A stretch of 64,000 bases of DNA from Marinoscillum sp040218045 (lineage in GTDB: Bacteria; Bacteroidota; Bacteroidia; Cytophagales; Cyclobacteriaceae). How positions within the stretch are numbered: the first letter of the stretch is position 1; the number at the start of each line of letters is the position of its first letter. The stretch lies in NCBI GenBank assembly GCA_040218045.1, contig JAVJQA010000032.1, forward strand, positions 124,001 to 188,000. Reading direction: 5' to 3'. The position numbers and the translations under genes are program-made. The notes under the pieces were generated by a model that had not been told where the DNA came from, ran no database searches, and worked only from the letters and a program-made list of their open reading frames with translations. Shown piece by piece: positions 53,398-62,120 of this stretch.

Positions 53398-53970
53398 TTG
53401 ACTTATTGGATTCTTTTTGTACTTTCCGTTATGAACGTCCATCTCACCTCAGGAATAGTCGCCTTTATTTGCTGGTCAGCTTTTAGCACCTGGTACTATG
53501 TAAGCTTCATCAAAGACTTTGGCACCACTGAGCCTGTAGTTACTAATGTGATCTCTGCTCCACTGCCAGAACCTGTTGAAGAGCCAGCAGATACATTGTC
53601 GGAAGCGTCTCCAGTTGAATTTGCTCCAGTTAATATCAATGAATCCTTCTTATTTGCTAAAAACTCCACAGTCTTATTGAAGCCGGGGCAAATGACTGTT
53701 TTCATTGAATCTGTACAGAGGGATATCAAAGATCGTGAGGTGAGTGTCACCATCGTGGGACATACTTGCGATCTGGGAGGAGAAGCATATAATCAAACGC
53801 TAGGTCTTCAACGTGCCCGGTTTTTTGAAAATCTAATCAAGGAGCTCGTACCTCCGGAAAATATCTCTGTGAAAAGTATGGGCGAAACGGATCCAATGGT
53901 TACCAATGACTCTGAGGAAAACCGTAAACAAAATAGAAGAGTAAACCTCCTAATAACCACCGAACTATGA
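53398..53970 (+). CDS. OmpA-domain protein with one membrane helix
   Basis: A 190-residue protein with a TTG start at 53398 (an ATG at 53431 is also possible). One hydrophobic segment (about 1-40) is followed by a Pro/Glu-rich linker and an OmpA/MotB peptidoglycan-binding domain (about 80-190: LFAKNSTVLLKPGQM, TIVGHTCDLGGEAYNQTLGLQRA, ISVKSMGETDP, RKQNRRVNLLI). The Asp and Arg that bind diaminopimelate appear present. The helix is a membrane anchor rather than a cleaved signal. It overlaps the next gene by 4 nt. Confidence 0.75.
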   Translation: MTYWILFVLSVMNVHLTSGIVAFICWSAFSTWYYVSFIKDFGTTEPVVTNVISAPLPEPVEEPADTLSEASPVEFAPVNINESFLFAKNSTVLLKPGQMTVFIESVQRDIKDREVSVTIVGHTCDLGGEAYNQTLGLQRARFFENLIKELVPPENISVKSMGETDPMVTNDSEENRKQNRRVNLLITTEL

Positions 53971-54605
53971 CATCAGCTATTTTTGAAATCCTGGCCTTAC
54001 TAACCGTAAGTTGCCTAATAGGCGTCTTCTTTACTTTTCGTTATTGGAAAAGTAAGTACACTGCGTTATCACTTGAAAAGGACCAACTCGCACAAGACAA
54101 AAAGTCCCTGGAAGCAGAGTTGGACAAGTTAAAGTCTAAGATTTCTGATCTGGAAAAACAACTTACAACAGCTCAGCAAGCTCAGGAGAAAGCCGAAAAC
54201 AAGAAACCAGCTAAACCTCAGAAAAACAATGAGGTCAAAACTTTGAAAGAGGAAATAGTCATACTCAATGAGTACATGGCTGAGAAAGAGCGAGAAATCG
54301 AAGAGCTGAGCAAGGAACTAGCTCACAAAAATATTTCCTATTACAAGCAGATAGATGGCAAACGCTACAAAGCTATTACCCTCAAAATGGCCGATGAAGC
54401 CATAGAAGGGCAAGGAGATGGACGCATCAGCATGGAGGATGCTGAGAAGATATTTGCTACCATTTCCGATGGTAAGGCTTATACCCAGGTGGAAAAGCAC
54501 ACTATGCGATACCTTCGTGACCATTACAAATGGACTGAAGGTGCTGATGACCTGTTCCGTACTAAAGTCCGCAGCTGGGCAGCGAAAGGTCACGAATTAA
54601 ACTAG
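53967..54605 (+). CDS. Membrane-anchored coiled-coil protein of unknown function
   Basis: A 212-residue protein: one N-terminal membrane helix (about 5-27), a long coiled coil (about 35-120, rich in Lys/Glu heptads with a KKPAKPQK break) and a soluble C-terminal domain (about 125-212) containing DGKRYKAITLKMADEAI and TMRYLRDHYKWTEGADDLFRTKVRSWAAK. I recognise no family for the C-terminus. Coupled to an OmpA-domain gene by a 4-nt overlap, it may form an envelope-spanning pair, with the partner gripping peptidoglycan. Confidence 0.65.
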   Translation: MTSAIFEILALLTVSCLIGVFFTFRYWKSKYTALSLEKDQLAQDKKSLEAELDKLKSKISDLEKQLTTAQQAQEKAENKKPAKPQKNNEVKTLKEEIVILNEYMAEKEREIEELSKELAHKNISYYKQIDGKRYKAITLKMADEAIEGQGDGRISMEDAEKIFATISDGKAYTQVEKHTMRYLRDHYKWTEGADDLFRTKVRSWAAKGHELN

Positions 54606-54846
54606 GTCAAATTCAACGCTTCTGTGTGTAAGGGTCGTAAAGGCTGGAACTTTATTACTGTTTTGATGAAAACTCAGTGCAAGGGACTTTTACCTAAATA
54701 TTTCTAAAACTTCACTCGCCAGGTATCTTACAATTTGCATTTTATTTCTCCAGTTAGCAGCTTTGGTTGCGGTGTTGGTAAAAGTGCAGTTTTAAAGTGG
54801 TCAAGCCGTGATTAAATACTTTTGAAAGTCAAATGGAGTAAATGGT
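54606..54846. other. Spacer with a -7-type box before the broken DHFR-like gene
   Basis: No ORF is seen. TACTTTTG (54817-54824) fits TAnnTTTG exactly and lies 22 nt before the ATG of the broken gene, a relic of its promoter. Confidence 0.45.
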
Positions 54847-55105
54847 ATGAGAAAAGTAATTGCAGCACTCAATATGACAATAGACGGAATTTGTGACCAT
54901 ACAGCAGGGATTCCAGATGAAGAAATACATAATTAAACAAAATTACTGGGACAGGAAAACGCAATTCTATACGGCAGGACAACGTATCAACTTATGGAGT
55001 TTTGGCGCACGTTATTAGAAAACCCTTCCGAAGAAAAAACAATGAACGACTTTGCCTTAGCTATTGACAAAATTCCAAAAATCATTTTCTCTCATACACT
55101 TGAGA
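54847..55105 (+). pseudogene. Broken RibD C-terminal/DHFR-like gene
   Basis: The frame starting at 54847 (MRKVIAALNMTIDGICDH) is that of small dihydrofolate-reductase-like RibD_C proteins. It is interrupted by one TAA at codon 30 (54934-54936). The same frame then continues with typical residues (AILYGRTTYQLMEFW, IPKIIFSHTLESL). It is cut off after about 86 codons, roughly half the normal length, where sequence copied from the mtaB start region begins. Both the nonsense codon and the truncation indicate a dead gene. Confidence 0.8.
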
Positions 55106-55187
55106 GTTTAGTTTACACCCTAACGTATAAAATGCCACTCGCTTCATAGGCACGGAAAGTTAAGCGTTTTTTGTGTTCTTGCTTTAA
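55106..55187. repeat. 82-bp copy of the mtaB start region
   Basis: It is 94% identical to 52308-52389, same orientation, no gaps. The copied -7 box is TAACTTTC instead of TAACTTTG. It carries the mtaB ATG and first codons but no further mtaB sequence. It joins directly to the truncated DHFR-like gene, marking a rearrangement breakpoint. Confidence 0.9.
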
Positions 55188-55388
55188 GTAAACGGCATTT
55201 CGTTGCCCGTAGGATTGTCCATCACTCAAGTACTTTATGAGTAAATAAAGGTCAAAGGTCTGGCACCAGGCAAATGACACTTAACTACTTGACAAATCAA
55301 CCGCAGAGATCAACAAAAACGACACTACAGTGGCTTAAAGCAACTTTACATTCACCAAATGAAGGTCGATACTTAAAATATTACAATT

Positions 55389-55493
55389 TACACTGGACAA
55401 ATTTATATTTACACTGGAAATATTCCTGTATACCCTAGGAATATTTATAACTACACTGGAAAAATTTTTATCTACGCTGGAAATATTAATACT
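55389..55493 (+). repeat. Five-unit 21-bp tandem repeat
   Basis: Five consecutive units of exactly 21 bp share the core TACACTGGAAATATT with 2-7 substitutions each. The units are multiples of three, and in one frame read YTGxIxx repeatedly (YTGQIYI, YTGNIPV, YTGKIFI, YAGNINT). No start codon precedes that frame, and a stop lies upstream. It is either a minisatellite or a relic of a repeat protein. Confidence 0.75.
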
Positions 55494-55800
55494 TGGACTT
55501 ATACCGTAGAATTAAGCTTCTTTAGTTTGGTTATTTCGCAGGAATCCTTTGGATAAACAAAGGGTTGTCGTGAAGATTCATAGGCAACATGACTTCTTAA
55601 GTTCAATTGGAATTTAACTAAACAGTCTAGGATTCAGATAAATGTTGAAATGCCGTTGCTACACCCGGAGATATCTTTTTTGTGAGATATGACTTGTAAG
55701 GTCGGAGATGATTTGTCGTTTTTCTGGGATCTGTGGCTCCTGAATTAACGTATACGTTTGAGAGCACTTTTTGCAGATTAATTTTCCTTCTAAATCTTCG

Positions 55801-55808
55801 TAACTTTG
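55801..55808 (+). promoter_or_regulatory. -7 promoter box of the DUF433 antitoxin gene
   Basis: TAACTTTG matches TAnnTTTG exactly and ends four bases before the ATG at 55813, so the transcript is probably leaderless. It is the same octamer as in the mtaB promoter. Confidence 0.65.
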
Positions 55809-55812
55809 AAAT

Positions 55813-56040
55813 ATGGAATGGCGAGAACATGTTATATCAGACAACAAAGTGCTTTTGGGTAAGCCGACAATCAAGGGAACTAGAATTTCCGTTGAACATA
55901 TAATTGGTTTGCTAGCTCAAGGATGGACTGAACAACAAATTATTGAGAATTACCCTCGTCTAACTAATGAATCCTTACAAGCTGTATTCTCCTACATACA
56001 GGACTGCATGAAAGACGGACTTCTTTATGCCAACACTTAA
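55813..56040 (+). CDS. DUF433-family antitoxin
   Basis: A 75-residue protein with the DUF433 pattern: ISDNKVLLGKPTIKGTRISVEHIIGLLAQGWTEQQII, a winged-HTH-like DNA-binding fold, then NYPRLTNESLQAVFSYIQD. DUF433 proteins are the antitoxin half of type II pairs with PIN-like DUF5615 toxins, which is what follows 12 nt downstream. It likely neutralises the toxin and represses its own promoter. Confidence 0.9.
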   Translation: MEWREHVISDNKVLLGKPTIKGTRISVEHIIGLLAQGWTEQQIIENYPRLTNESLQAVFSYIQDCMKDGLLYANT

Positions 56041-56052
56041 CTGGCTTGCATT

Positions 56053-56405
56053 TTGAAATTTCTCGCGAACGAAAATGTTCCTATTACTAGTGTCAATTAC
56101 TTGAAATCTATGGGATTTGACATCACTTCTATAGGTGTTGACGATCCAGGAATTTCAGATGAACATGTTATGACCCTGGCGATTGAACAAGATCGAACCA
56201 TTATAACCTATGACAGTGATTACGGTGAACTCATTTTCAAACATGGTACAAACCGGGCGCAGGAGTCATTTTCATTAGGCAACAACCATCTCAACCACTT
56301 GAAACTGCAAAGGTTATTGAGCGACTAACTTCCAACTCTAACTTGACCTTCGAACAAACATTAACAGTTGTTGACTCGAACTCAATAAGGCAGAAAAAAT
56401 ACTGA
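56053..56405 (+). pseudogene. DUF5615 PIN-like toxin, frameshifted
   Basis: The first 64 codons (TTG start; MKFLANENVPITSVNYLKSMG, VMTLAIEQDRTIITYDSDYGELIFKHG) are a typical DUF5615 RNase fold with its Asp residues. After HG (about 56245) the expected sequence continues in another frame (YKPGAGVIFIRQQPSQPLE to a TGA at 56403-56405), so one base has been lost. Read without correction the protein ends at 56328 with a 27-residue foreign tail. The toxin is probably inactive, while the antitoxin is intact. Confidence 0.85.
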
Positions 56406-56570
56406 AAAGACGCTCGCTAACAGACCCTTTTTAATTTCCTTGCTATTCCGTAGCCAAACAGCGTCCTCATATGACTTTATTCTTAATTGAATTAGCGTCT
56501 AATTCCACTTAAACCCGGATTAAATATCTATGTTCGCTTTTTTAGAACCTCTGTTTCATTTTTTTGAATC

Positions 56571-57743
56571 ATGCATAAAAACGTCTGGATACTTACTATA
56601 GCCCAAGCATTTATGATGTCTATCAACTCGCTGAATGTGTTTGTGGGTGGACTTGTTGGAAATAGAATTGCTCCTTCAGAACGATTATCCACATTGCCTG
56701 TAGCTAGTATTGTGGTGGGAACTGCCCTGGCTACCGTTCCGATTTCTATGTTGATGAAGCGAATAGGTCGCAAAAAGACTTTTTTGTTGGTTTCGGTTTA
56801 TTCTATGATAGTGGCTTTAGCCGCTTCTTATGCCATATCCATTAATCATTTTTACTTGTTCTCGTTTTGTACGCTGCTGCTGGGAGTGACGAGTGCATGC
56901 CTTATGCAGTTTCGGTTTGCAGCTATGGAAAGCGTAAAGGAGGGCATGGTGCCTAAGGCTGCCTCTTTTGTTTTACTGGGAGGAATAGCAGCAGCTTTTA
57001 TCGGTCCCGAAGTGGGATTGTGGGGAAGGGATCTTTTACCGGCGGAGTTTAGTGGATCTTATCTGCTTTTGGCGGGGTTATTTATCGTTGGTTTTGGAGT
57101 GTTGGCTTTTTATGAAAATACAGATATAGTTGAAGAAACAACTACTGCACCTCAGAGATCATTAAGTAAGATAAGTCGTCAGCCAGTATTTTGGACAGCT
57201 GTCTTAGGAGCCACTGTTGGGTATGCGGTGATGACCTTTATCATGACTGCTACACCAGTGAGTATGCATGTGATGGATCATCATTCACTAGCAGATACCA
57301 AGTGGGTGATCCAAAGCCATATTGTGGCCATGTTTTTGCCATCATTGATAACTGGAGTGCTAATTAAGCGGTTTGGTATAGCCAACATTATGATCGCAGG
57401 ACTCTTCGCATACCTGATATGTTTTGGTTTTGCGATCACGGGTCACCTGATCCATAACTATTGGTTTGCCCTGGTTTTATTAGGGGTCGGTTGGAACTTC
57501 CTATTTGTAAGCAGTACAGTTCTGTTGCCACAAGCATATCAATCCAGTGAGCGCTATAAAGTGCAGGCATTAAATGAATTTATTGTATTTGGCAGTCAAG
57601 CGGTGGCTTCCTTGTCCGCAGGGTGGGTGGTCTTCGCACTTGGCTGGGAAAAACTACTGTTTATGACATTACCGTTTATTTTTCTGCAAATAATTGCAGT
57701 ACTGCTATGGAATAGCAAAAAGGGTAAATTAAAGAGTGCCTGA
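56571..57743 (+). CDS. MFS transporter
   Basis: A 390-residue membrane protein with twelve predicted helices and the MFS loop motif between helices 2 and 3 (MLMKRIGRKKTFL). GVGWNFLF and the C-terminal half follow the same fold. It stands 83 nt before the galactonate dehydratase gene in the same direction. It could import or export a sugar acid, but the family is too general to name a substrate. Confidence 0.8.
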   Translation: MHKNVWILTIAQAFMMSINSLNVFVGGLVGNRIAPSERLSTLPVASIVVGTALATVPISMLMKRIGRKKTFLLVSVYSMIVALAASYAISINHFYLFSFCTLLLGVTSACLMQFRFAAMESVKEGMVPKAASFVLLGGIAAAFIGPEVGLWGRDLLPAEFSGSYLLLAGLFIVGFGVLAFYENTDIVEETTTAPQRSLSKISRQPVFWTAVLGATVGYAVMTFIMTATPVSMHVMDHHSLADTKWVIQSHIVAMFLPSLITGVLIKRFGIANIMIAGLFAYLICFGFAITGHLIHNYWFALVLLGVGWNFLFVSSTVLLPQAYQSSERYKVQALNEFIVFGSQAVASLSAGWVVFALGWEKLLFMTLPFIFLQIIAVLLWNSKKGKLKSA

Positions 57744-57825
57744 AGGTTGGGTTTTTTAAAGGATTGACTTTCAGACTACTTCGACCTATCTTGGTCTTTT
57801 CATTTTTTAATCCTGAAAAATATCA

Positions 57826-58980
57826 ATGGATACCATTCATTCCCTGGAGCTTTTTAAAGTACCTCCGCGCTGGCTTTTTCTGAAAATCACTACCAAAGAA
57901 GGTCTGGTGGGTTGGGGAGAACCGATCGTGGAGGGAAAAGCCGATACAGTAGCGGCGGCTGTTAAAGAATTTGAACCTTATCTGTTAGGAAAAGACCCCT
58001 CGGCTATTGAAGACATTTTTCAGATGTTGTACCGGGGTAGCTTTTATAGGGGCGGCCCGGTTTTAATGAGTGCTATTTCGGGTATAGAACAAGCACTTTG
58101 GGACATCAAAGGCAAGCGCCTGGGTGTACCCGTGTATGACCTTATGGGCGGGGCTGTGCGTGATAAAATGCGCGTGTATTCATGGGTTGGAGGGGATGAA
58201 CCAGACGAAGTAGTGGCAGAAATACAAAAGCGTATTGACGCCGGTTTTACCCACATTAAAATGAATGCCGTACCGAAGGTCGGTTGGTTGGAAAGTCCTG
58301 AAAAACTCGATGAGATCGTCGGTGTGGTGGCAAGCATCAGGGAAAAGCTTGGCTGGAAGCTGGGTATCGGTCTGGATTTTCATGGGCGTGTACGAAAAGG
58401 GCTTGCAAAGCAACTTGTCAAAGCATTTGAACCTTATAAACCTATGTTTTATGAAGAGCCACTGCTGGCTGAAAACCTGGAGGATCTTCATGTGATCACC
58501 CAGCTTACCAGTATACCAATAGCCACAGGTGAGCGAATGTACGGGCGTTGGGACTTTAAACAGATATTAAGTTCCGGGTTGGTGGATATTTTGCAGCCTG
58601 ACCTGAGTCATTGTGGTGGTATTTGGGAAGCCCGGAAAATTGCTGCCATGGCTGAAGCTTACGATGTGGCTATCGCTCCGCACTGCCCGTTGGGGCCTAT
58701 TGGTTTTGCTGCATCACTCCATCTGGATTTCTGTACACCGAATGCATTGATCCAGGAGTGCAGTGTTGGGATCCACTATCATGCCGGAAGCAATGACCTG
58801 CTTGACTATATGAAGAATCCCGAGGTTTTTGATGTGGAAAATGGATATGTTAAACGCAATAATTTGCCAGGCCTTGGGGTGGATGTAGATGAAGAAAAAG
58901 TACGGGAGGCAGCTAAATCAGGACATAACTGGCATAACCCCATCTGGAGAAATGAAGATGGAAGTATCACGGAATGGTAG
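57826..58980 (+). CDS. dgoD: D-galactonate dehydratase
   Basis: A 384-residue enolase-superfamily enzyme, length as in E. coli DgoD. Metal ligands D184 (IGLDFHGR), E210 (FYEEPLL) and E236 (ATGERMYG), and the catalytic His residues H186 and H286 (IAPHCPLGP), are all in place. It dehydrates D-galactonate to 2-dehydro-3-deoxygalactonate. The stop overlaps the kinase gene by 7 nt, and the kinase and aldolase that complete the De Ley-Doudoroff pathway are adjacent. Confidence 0.93.
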   Translation: MDTIHSLELFKVPPRWLFLKITTKEGLVGWGEPIVEGKADTVAAAVKEFEPYLLGKDPSAIEDIFQMLYRGSFYRGGPVLMSAISGIEQALWDIKGKRLGVPVYDLMGGAVRDKMRVYSWVGGDEPDEVVAEIQKRIDAGFTHIKMNAVPKVGWLESPEKLDEIVGVVASIREKLGWKLGIGLDFHGRVRKGLAKQLVKAFEPYKPMFYEEPLLAENLEDLHVITQLTSIPIATGERMYGRWDFKQILSSGLVDILQPDLSHCGGIWEARKIAAMAEAYDVAIAPHCPLGPIGFAASLHLDFCTPNALIQECSVGIHYHAGSNDLLDYMKNPEVFDVENGYVKRNNLPGLGVDVDEEKVREAAKSGHNWHNPIWRNEDGSITEW

Positions 58981-59948
58981 CCACAAATTCAAAACATAGC
59001 TCCAGATACTTTTTGAGTTGTGACTGGGGAACTTCGTCGCTTCGATTATTCCTGGTTAATATGGACACTCAGGAAGTAGTCGAGTCCATATCTTCAAAGA
59101 ACGGAGTAAAGCTGGTCAATGACCAGGTTAATTCTATAGCGGACAGGGCTACTGTTTTTAAAAACATCCTCAAAAAACATATTGAGCTGCTTACTTCCAA
59201 GACAAACCTGAAATTAGACGGACTCACCTTAGTAGCCTCCGGCATGGTTTCATCCTCTATTGGCTGGATGGAGCTGCCTTATGCTACTCTTCCATTTTCG
59301 ACAGAGGGGACTCGTGCCGAAAGCTACTTGATTCCTGCTAATGATACATTTAACCATGAGGTGATTTTGATTTCCGGTATCCGTGACCAGCAAAAGGATA
59401 TCATGCGTGGAGAGGAGACCCAACTGATTGGGCTGACCCATCAAATCGATCCGATTGATGGATGGTATGTATTTCCAGGCACACACTCAAAGCATTTACT
59501 TTTGAAAAACCGGGAAATAACCGAATTTAAAACCTACATGACTGGTGAACTATTTAGTTTAATGGCGGAGCAAAGCATTTTGAAAAACAATATAGGGCAG
59601 GAATCCGCTGCTTTTGATGAAGCCGCTTTTCTTACCGGAGTGGATCTGGGGGCCTCAGACAATCTCCTTCATGCATTTTTTACACTGCGTGCCATGGCCG
59701 TTACTACTGGCTCTTTGGTTTCACCTGACCAACTCAGTGGTTTACTCATTGGTTACGAACTATCAGACACTAAGCAACTAAGCGAAAGGGTGGTTATTTG
59801 TGCCACTTCAGACATGATTGATCGGTATGGTGCAGCGCTCAATCATTTGCGACCCAATGCTGAAAATCAGGTGATCAAGGCCAGCTTGATGGATATGGCT
59901 GTTCCTTTGGGACAATTAAAATTATTAAACCAACTAAAAACCTACTGA
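58974..59948 (+). CDS. dgoK: 2-dehydro-3-deoxygalactonokinase
   Basis: A 324-residue DgoK-family sugar-acid kinase with the ASKHA-type N-terminus FLSCDWGTSSLRLFLV, GLTLVASGMVSSSIGW and the late DLGASDN region. It phosphorylates 2-dehydro-3-deoxygalactonate at O6 with ATP. Start at 58974 overlaps dgoD by 7 nt, so the two are coupled. The transporter gene follows 5 nt later. Confidence 0.92.
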   Translation: MVATNSKHSSRYFLSCDWGTSSLRLFLVNMDTQEVVESISSKNGVKLVNDQVNSIADRATVFKNILKKHIELLTSKTNLKLDGLTLVASGMVSSSIGWMELPYATLPFSTEGTRAESYLIPANDTFNHEVILISGIRDQQKDIMRGEETQLIGLTHQIDPIDGWYVFPGTHSKHLLLKNREITEFKTYMTGELFSLMAEQSILKNNIGQESAAFDEAAFLTGVDLGASDNLLHAFFTLRAMAVTTGSLVSPDQLSGLLIGYELSDTKQLSERVVICATSDMIDRYGAALNHLRPNAENQVIKASLMDMAVPLGQLKLLNQLKTY

Positions 59949-59953
59949 TAATC

Positions 59954-61318
59954 ATGGATCAGACATTATATCTACTGCTTGTTACTTTTTTTGCCATTTT
60001 GCTTTTGCTTGTTCTGGTTATTAAGCTAAAGCTTCATGCGTTTATTTCCCTGCTTTTGGTGAGTGCTTTTGTAGGGTTGGGTGCCGGTATGTCCTTTGAT
60101 GAATTACTAAAAAGCATCCAGGAGGGCATGGGCAGTATATTGGGATATATTGCCATTGTGGTAGGAGTAGGTTCCATTCTTGGAAAACTCCTGGAAGTCT
60201 CAGGTGGCACGGAAACACTCGCAGGTCAGATTGTAAAGACTTTTGGCGAAAAGCGATCTCCGTGGGCTTTAGCCATCACAGGATTCATTATTGCCATTCC
60301 CGTATTCCTCGAGGTTGGGTTTATTATTTTGGTTCCCATTATCTATTCCTTGTCCAAAAAGTCAGGACTATCCACACTCCATTATGCCATCCCTCTTTTG
60401 GCAGGGTTGGCTGTGACTCATGCATTCATTCCCCCTACACCCGGGCCTGTTGCTGTTTCGGAGATTTTAAATGTGCCATTGGGATGGGTTATCCTTATGG
60501 GAGCAATTGCAGGAATTCCTGCGGCTATAATTGCCGGTCCGATCTTTGGAAAATATATTGCTAAAAAGATTCACCTTACTGTTCCGGATTATATTGACTG
60601 GGAAGAAGGAAAGCAGAAATCGGGATCTCGTGGAGATTTTGCCATGGTCCTGTTCGTCATCTTTTTTCCTTTGTTTTTGATCCTGATTTCCACTTTCCTC
60701 GAAGCATCTGTTACCGCTGGCTCCATATCAGGGGAGCTTTTCTGGGTTCAGCTTTTACAATTTATCGGGCATCCGTTCAGTGCTTTGACAATCGCGACCC
60801 TTATCGCCGGTTACTTTCTTGGAATAAAAAAGGGATTTACCAGTAAGGAGCTTTTAGCCTTTTCAGATAATGCCCTGGCCCCCGCAGGTCTGGTGATTCT
60901 TGTTACTGGTGCAGGTGGGGTTTTCAAGCAAATATTGATCAGCAGTGGAGTAGGGGAAGCACTGGCTCAGACCTTGTTGGCCTATCAGATTATTCCTCTG
61001 GTGCTTGCATTTATTATTGCTGCAGTCATCAGAATAACTCAGGGTAGCGCTACAGTGGCCATGATCACCGCAGCAGGCATGATGGCTCCTGTCATTGGGG
61101 AGCTGGGGCTTTCTGATCCTCATAAGGCCCTTATTGTTATTTCCATAGCCGCCGGCTCCACCATCATGTCCCATGTGAACGATAGTGGCTTCTGGCTGGT
61201 CAACAAGTACCTGGGAATGACTGAAAAGCAAACGTTGAGATCATGGACGGTTATGGAAACGATCATTGCCTTTACAGGCTTTGGGGTGGCTCTGTTGCTT
61301 AGTTTGTTTTTTGTATGA
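59954..61318 (+). CDS. GntP-family gluconate/galactonate:H+ symporter
   Basis: A 454-residue integral membrane protein with about twelve helices and the GntP family blocks (GYIAIVVGVGSILGKLLEVSGG, AFIPPTPGPVAVSE, SATVAMITAAGMM, HVNDSGFWLVN). By operon position its likely substrate is D-galactonate, although gluconate is the family norm. Its last 20 bp overlap the convergent aldolase gene. Confidence 0.9.
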   Translation: MDQTLYLLLVTFFAILLLLVLVIKLKLHAFISLLLVSAFVGLGAGMSFDELLKSIQEGMGSILGYIAIVVGVGSILGKLLEVSGGTETLAGQIVKTFGEKRSPWALAITGFIIAIPVFLEVGFIILVPIIYSLSKKSGLSTLHYAIPLLAGLAVTHAFIPPTPGPVAVSEILNVPLGWVILMGAIAGIPAAIIAGPIFGKYIAKKIHLTVPDYIDWEEGKQKSGSRGDFAMVLFVIFFPLFLILISTFLEASVTAGSISGELFWVQLLQFIGHPFSALTIATLIAGYFLGIKKGFTSKELLAFSDNALAPAGLVILVTGAGGVFKQILISSGVGEALAQTLLAYQIIPLVLAFIIAAVIRITQGSATVAMITAAGMMAPVIGELGLSDPHKALIVISIAAGSTIMSHVNDSGFWLVNKYLGMTEKQTLRSWTVMETIIAFTGFGVALLLSLFFV

Positions 61319-61940
61319 TAGTTGCCATTGTGGCCGCTACATCCTCACTGATCTTTGTAAATTGATTGGTGCGGATCTTTTCCTGATCACACAACCATGA
61401 TCCTCCCACGGCGATGACATTTTTCAATGAAAGGTAATCAAGCATATTATGTTGGTTAATTCCACCCATTGGGATAAACCGAATCGGTGTGTGTCCAAAA
61501 GGACCATTTAAGGTTTTGAGAAAGTTGGTACCGCCCATGTGGTTGATTGGGAAGAGCTTTTGGATCTGGCACCCCTTTTCAAAAGCTGATTCTACTTCAG
61601 ATGGAGTCATCACTCCCGGGATAAAGGGTAATTCAAACTGCTGTGCGGCATCAACTACTTTTGGGTTAAACCCCGGGGCCAGTCCAAAATGTGCACCTGC
61701 GCTGACCGCTTCCTCTATTTGTCCGGTTGTCAATATAGTACCTGCACCAATGATCATATTGGGAACTTCCAATCTTATTGCCCTGATAGCTTCGGCGGTG
61801 TCAGGTGTCCTAAAGGTAATCTCCATGAGGTTCAGGCCACCTTTAGCATATGCCTGCGCAAGTTTTACGGCCTGGTCTGTGTTTTCGATAGTGACTGCAG
61901 GGAGGATTTTGCTTCCTGACAGAATAGTTGAAATTTTCAT
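61299..61940 (-). CDS. eda: KDPG/KDPGal aldolase (Eda/DgoA type)
   Basis: A 213-residue class I aldolase with catalytic E40 (LMEITFRT) and Schiff-base K128 (IQKLFPI), plus GAGTILTTGQ and FIPMGGI. It cleaves 2-dehydro-3-deoxy-6-phosphogalactonate (or the gluconate isomer) to pyruvate and glyceraldehyde 3-phosphate, completing the pathway of the adjacent genes. It is transcribed against them and overlaps the transporter end by 20 bp, so it has its own promoter. Confidence 0.9.
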   Translation of the reverse strand: MKISTILSGSKILPAVTIENTDQAVKLAQAYAKGGLNLMEITFRTPDTAEAIRAIRLEVPNMIIGAGTILTTGQIEEAVSAGAHFGLAPGFNPKVVDAAQQFELPFIPGVMTPSEVESAFEKGCQIQKLFPINHMGGTNFLKTLNGPFGHTPIRFIPMGGINQHNMLDYLSLKNVIAVGGSWLCDQEKIRTNQFTKISEDVAATMATIIQKTN

Positions 61941-62120
61941 GACGTCTTAAAGGTACGAAATGAGGTTTATTAAGAACTAACTCAGGCAAGTAGAAAATTA
62001 TTGAATCATATCAGATGAAGTTTTACCATTTTACTAAATTACCAAGTCTATTATTCTAATATTGTTAAATTATGTAGTTATAGTGGCGTTTTTTTGCCTA
62101 TAAAATAATTCAATCTTCTC

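Larger units (their letters stand above)
55188..55812. other. Gene-poor region between the pseudogene and the toxin-antitoxin pair
   Basis: Apart from the 21-bp tandem repeats at 55389-55493 and the antitoxin promoter, no credible gene was found. Two leftward ORFs of 67 and 71 codons (55627-55874) overlap each other and the antitoxin start and have no recognisable features. Confidence 0.5.

Noticed and set aside
55389..55493. CRISPR array
   Set aside because: Units are contiguous with no spacers and are only 21 bp, so it is a plain tandem repeat.
55627..55874. Two overlapping leftward ORFs (67 and 71 codons) upstream of the antitoxin
   Set aside because: They overlap each other and the antitoxin promoter and start, and resemble no family. 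The CKKC motif in one of them was considered but is not enough.
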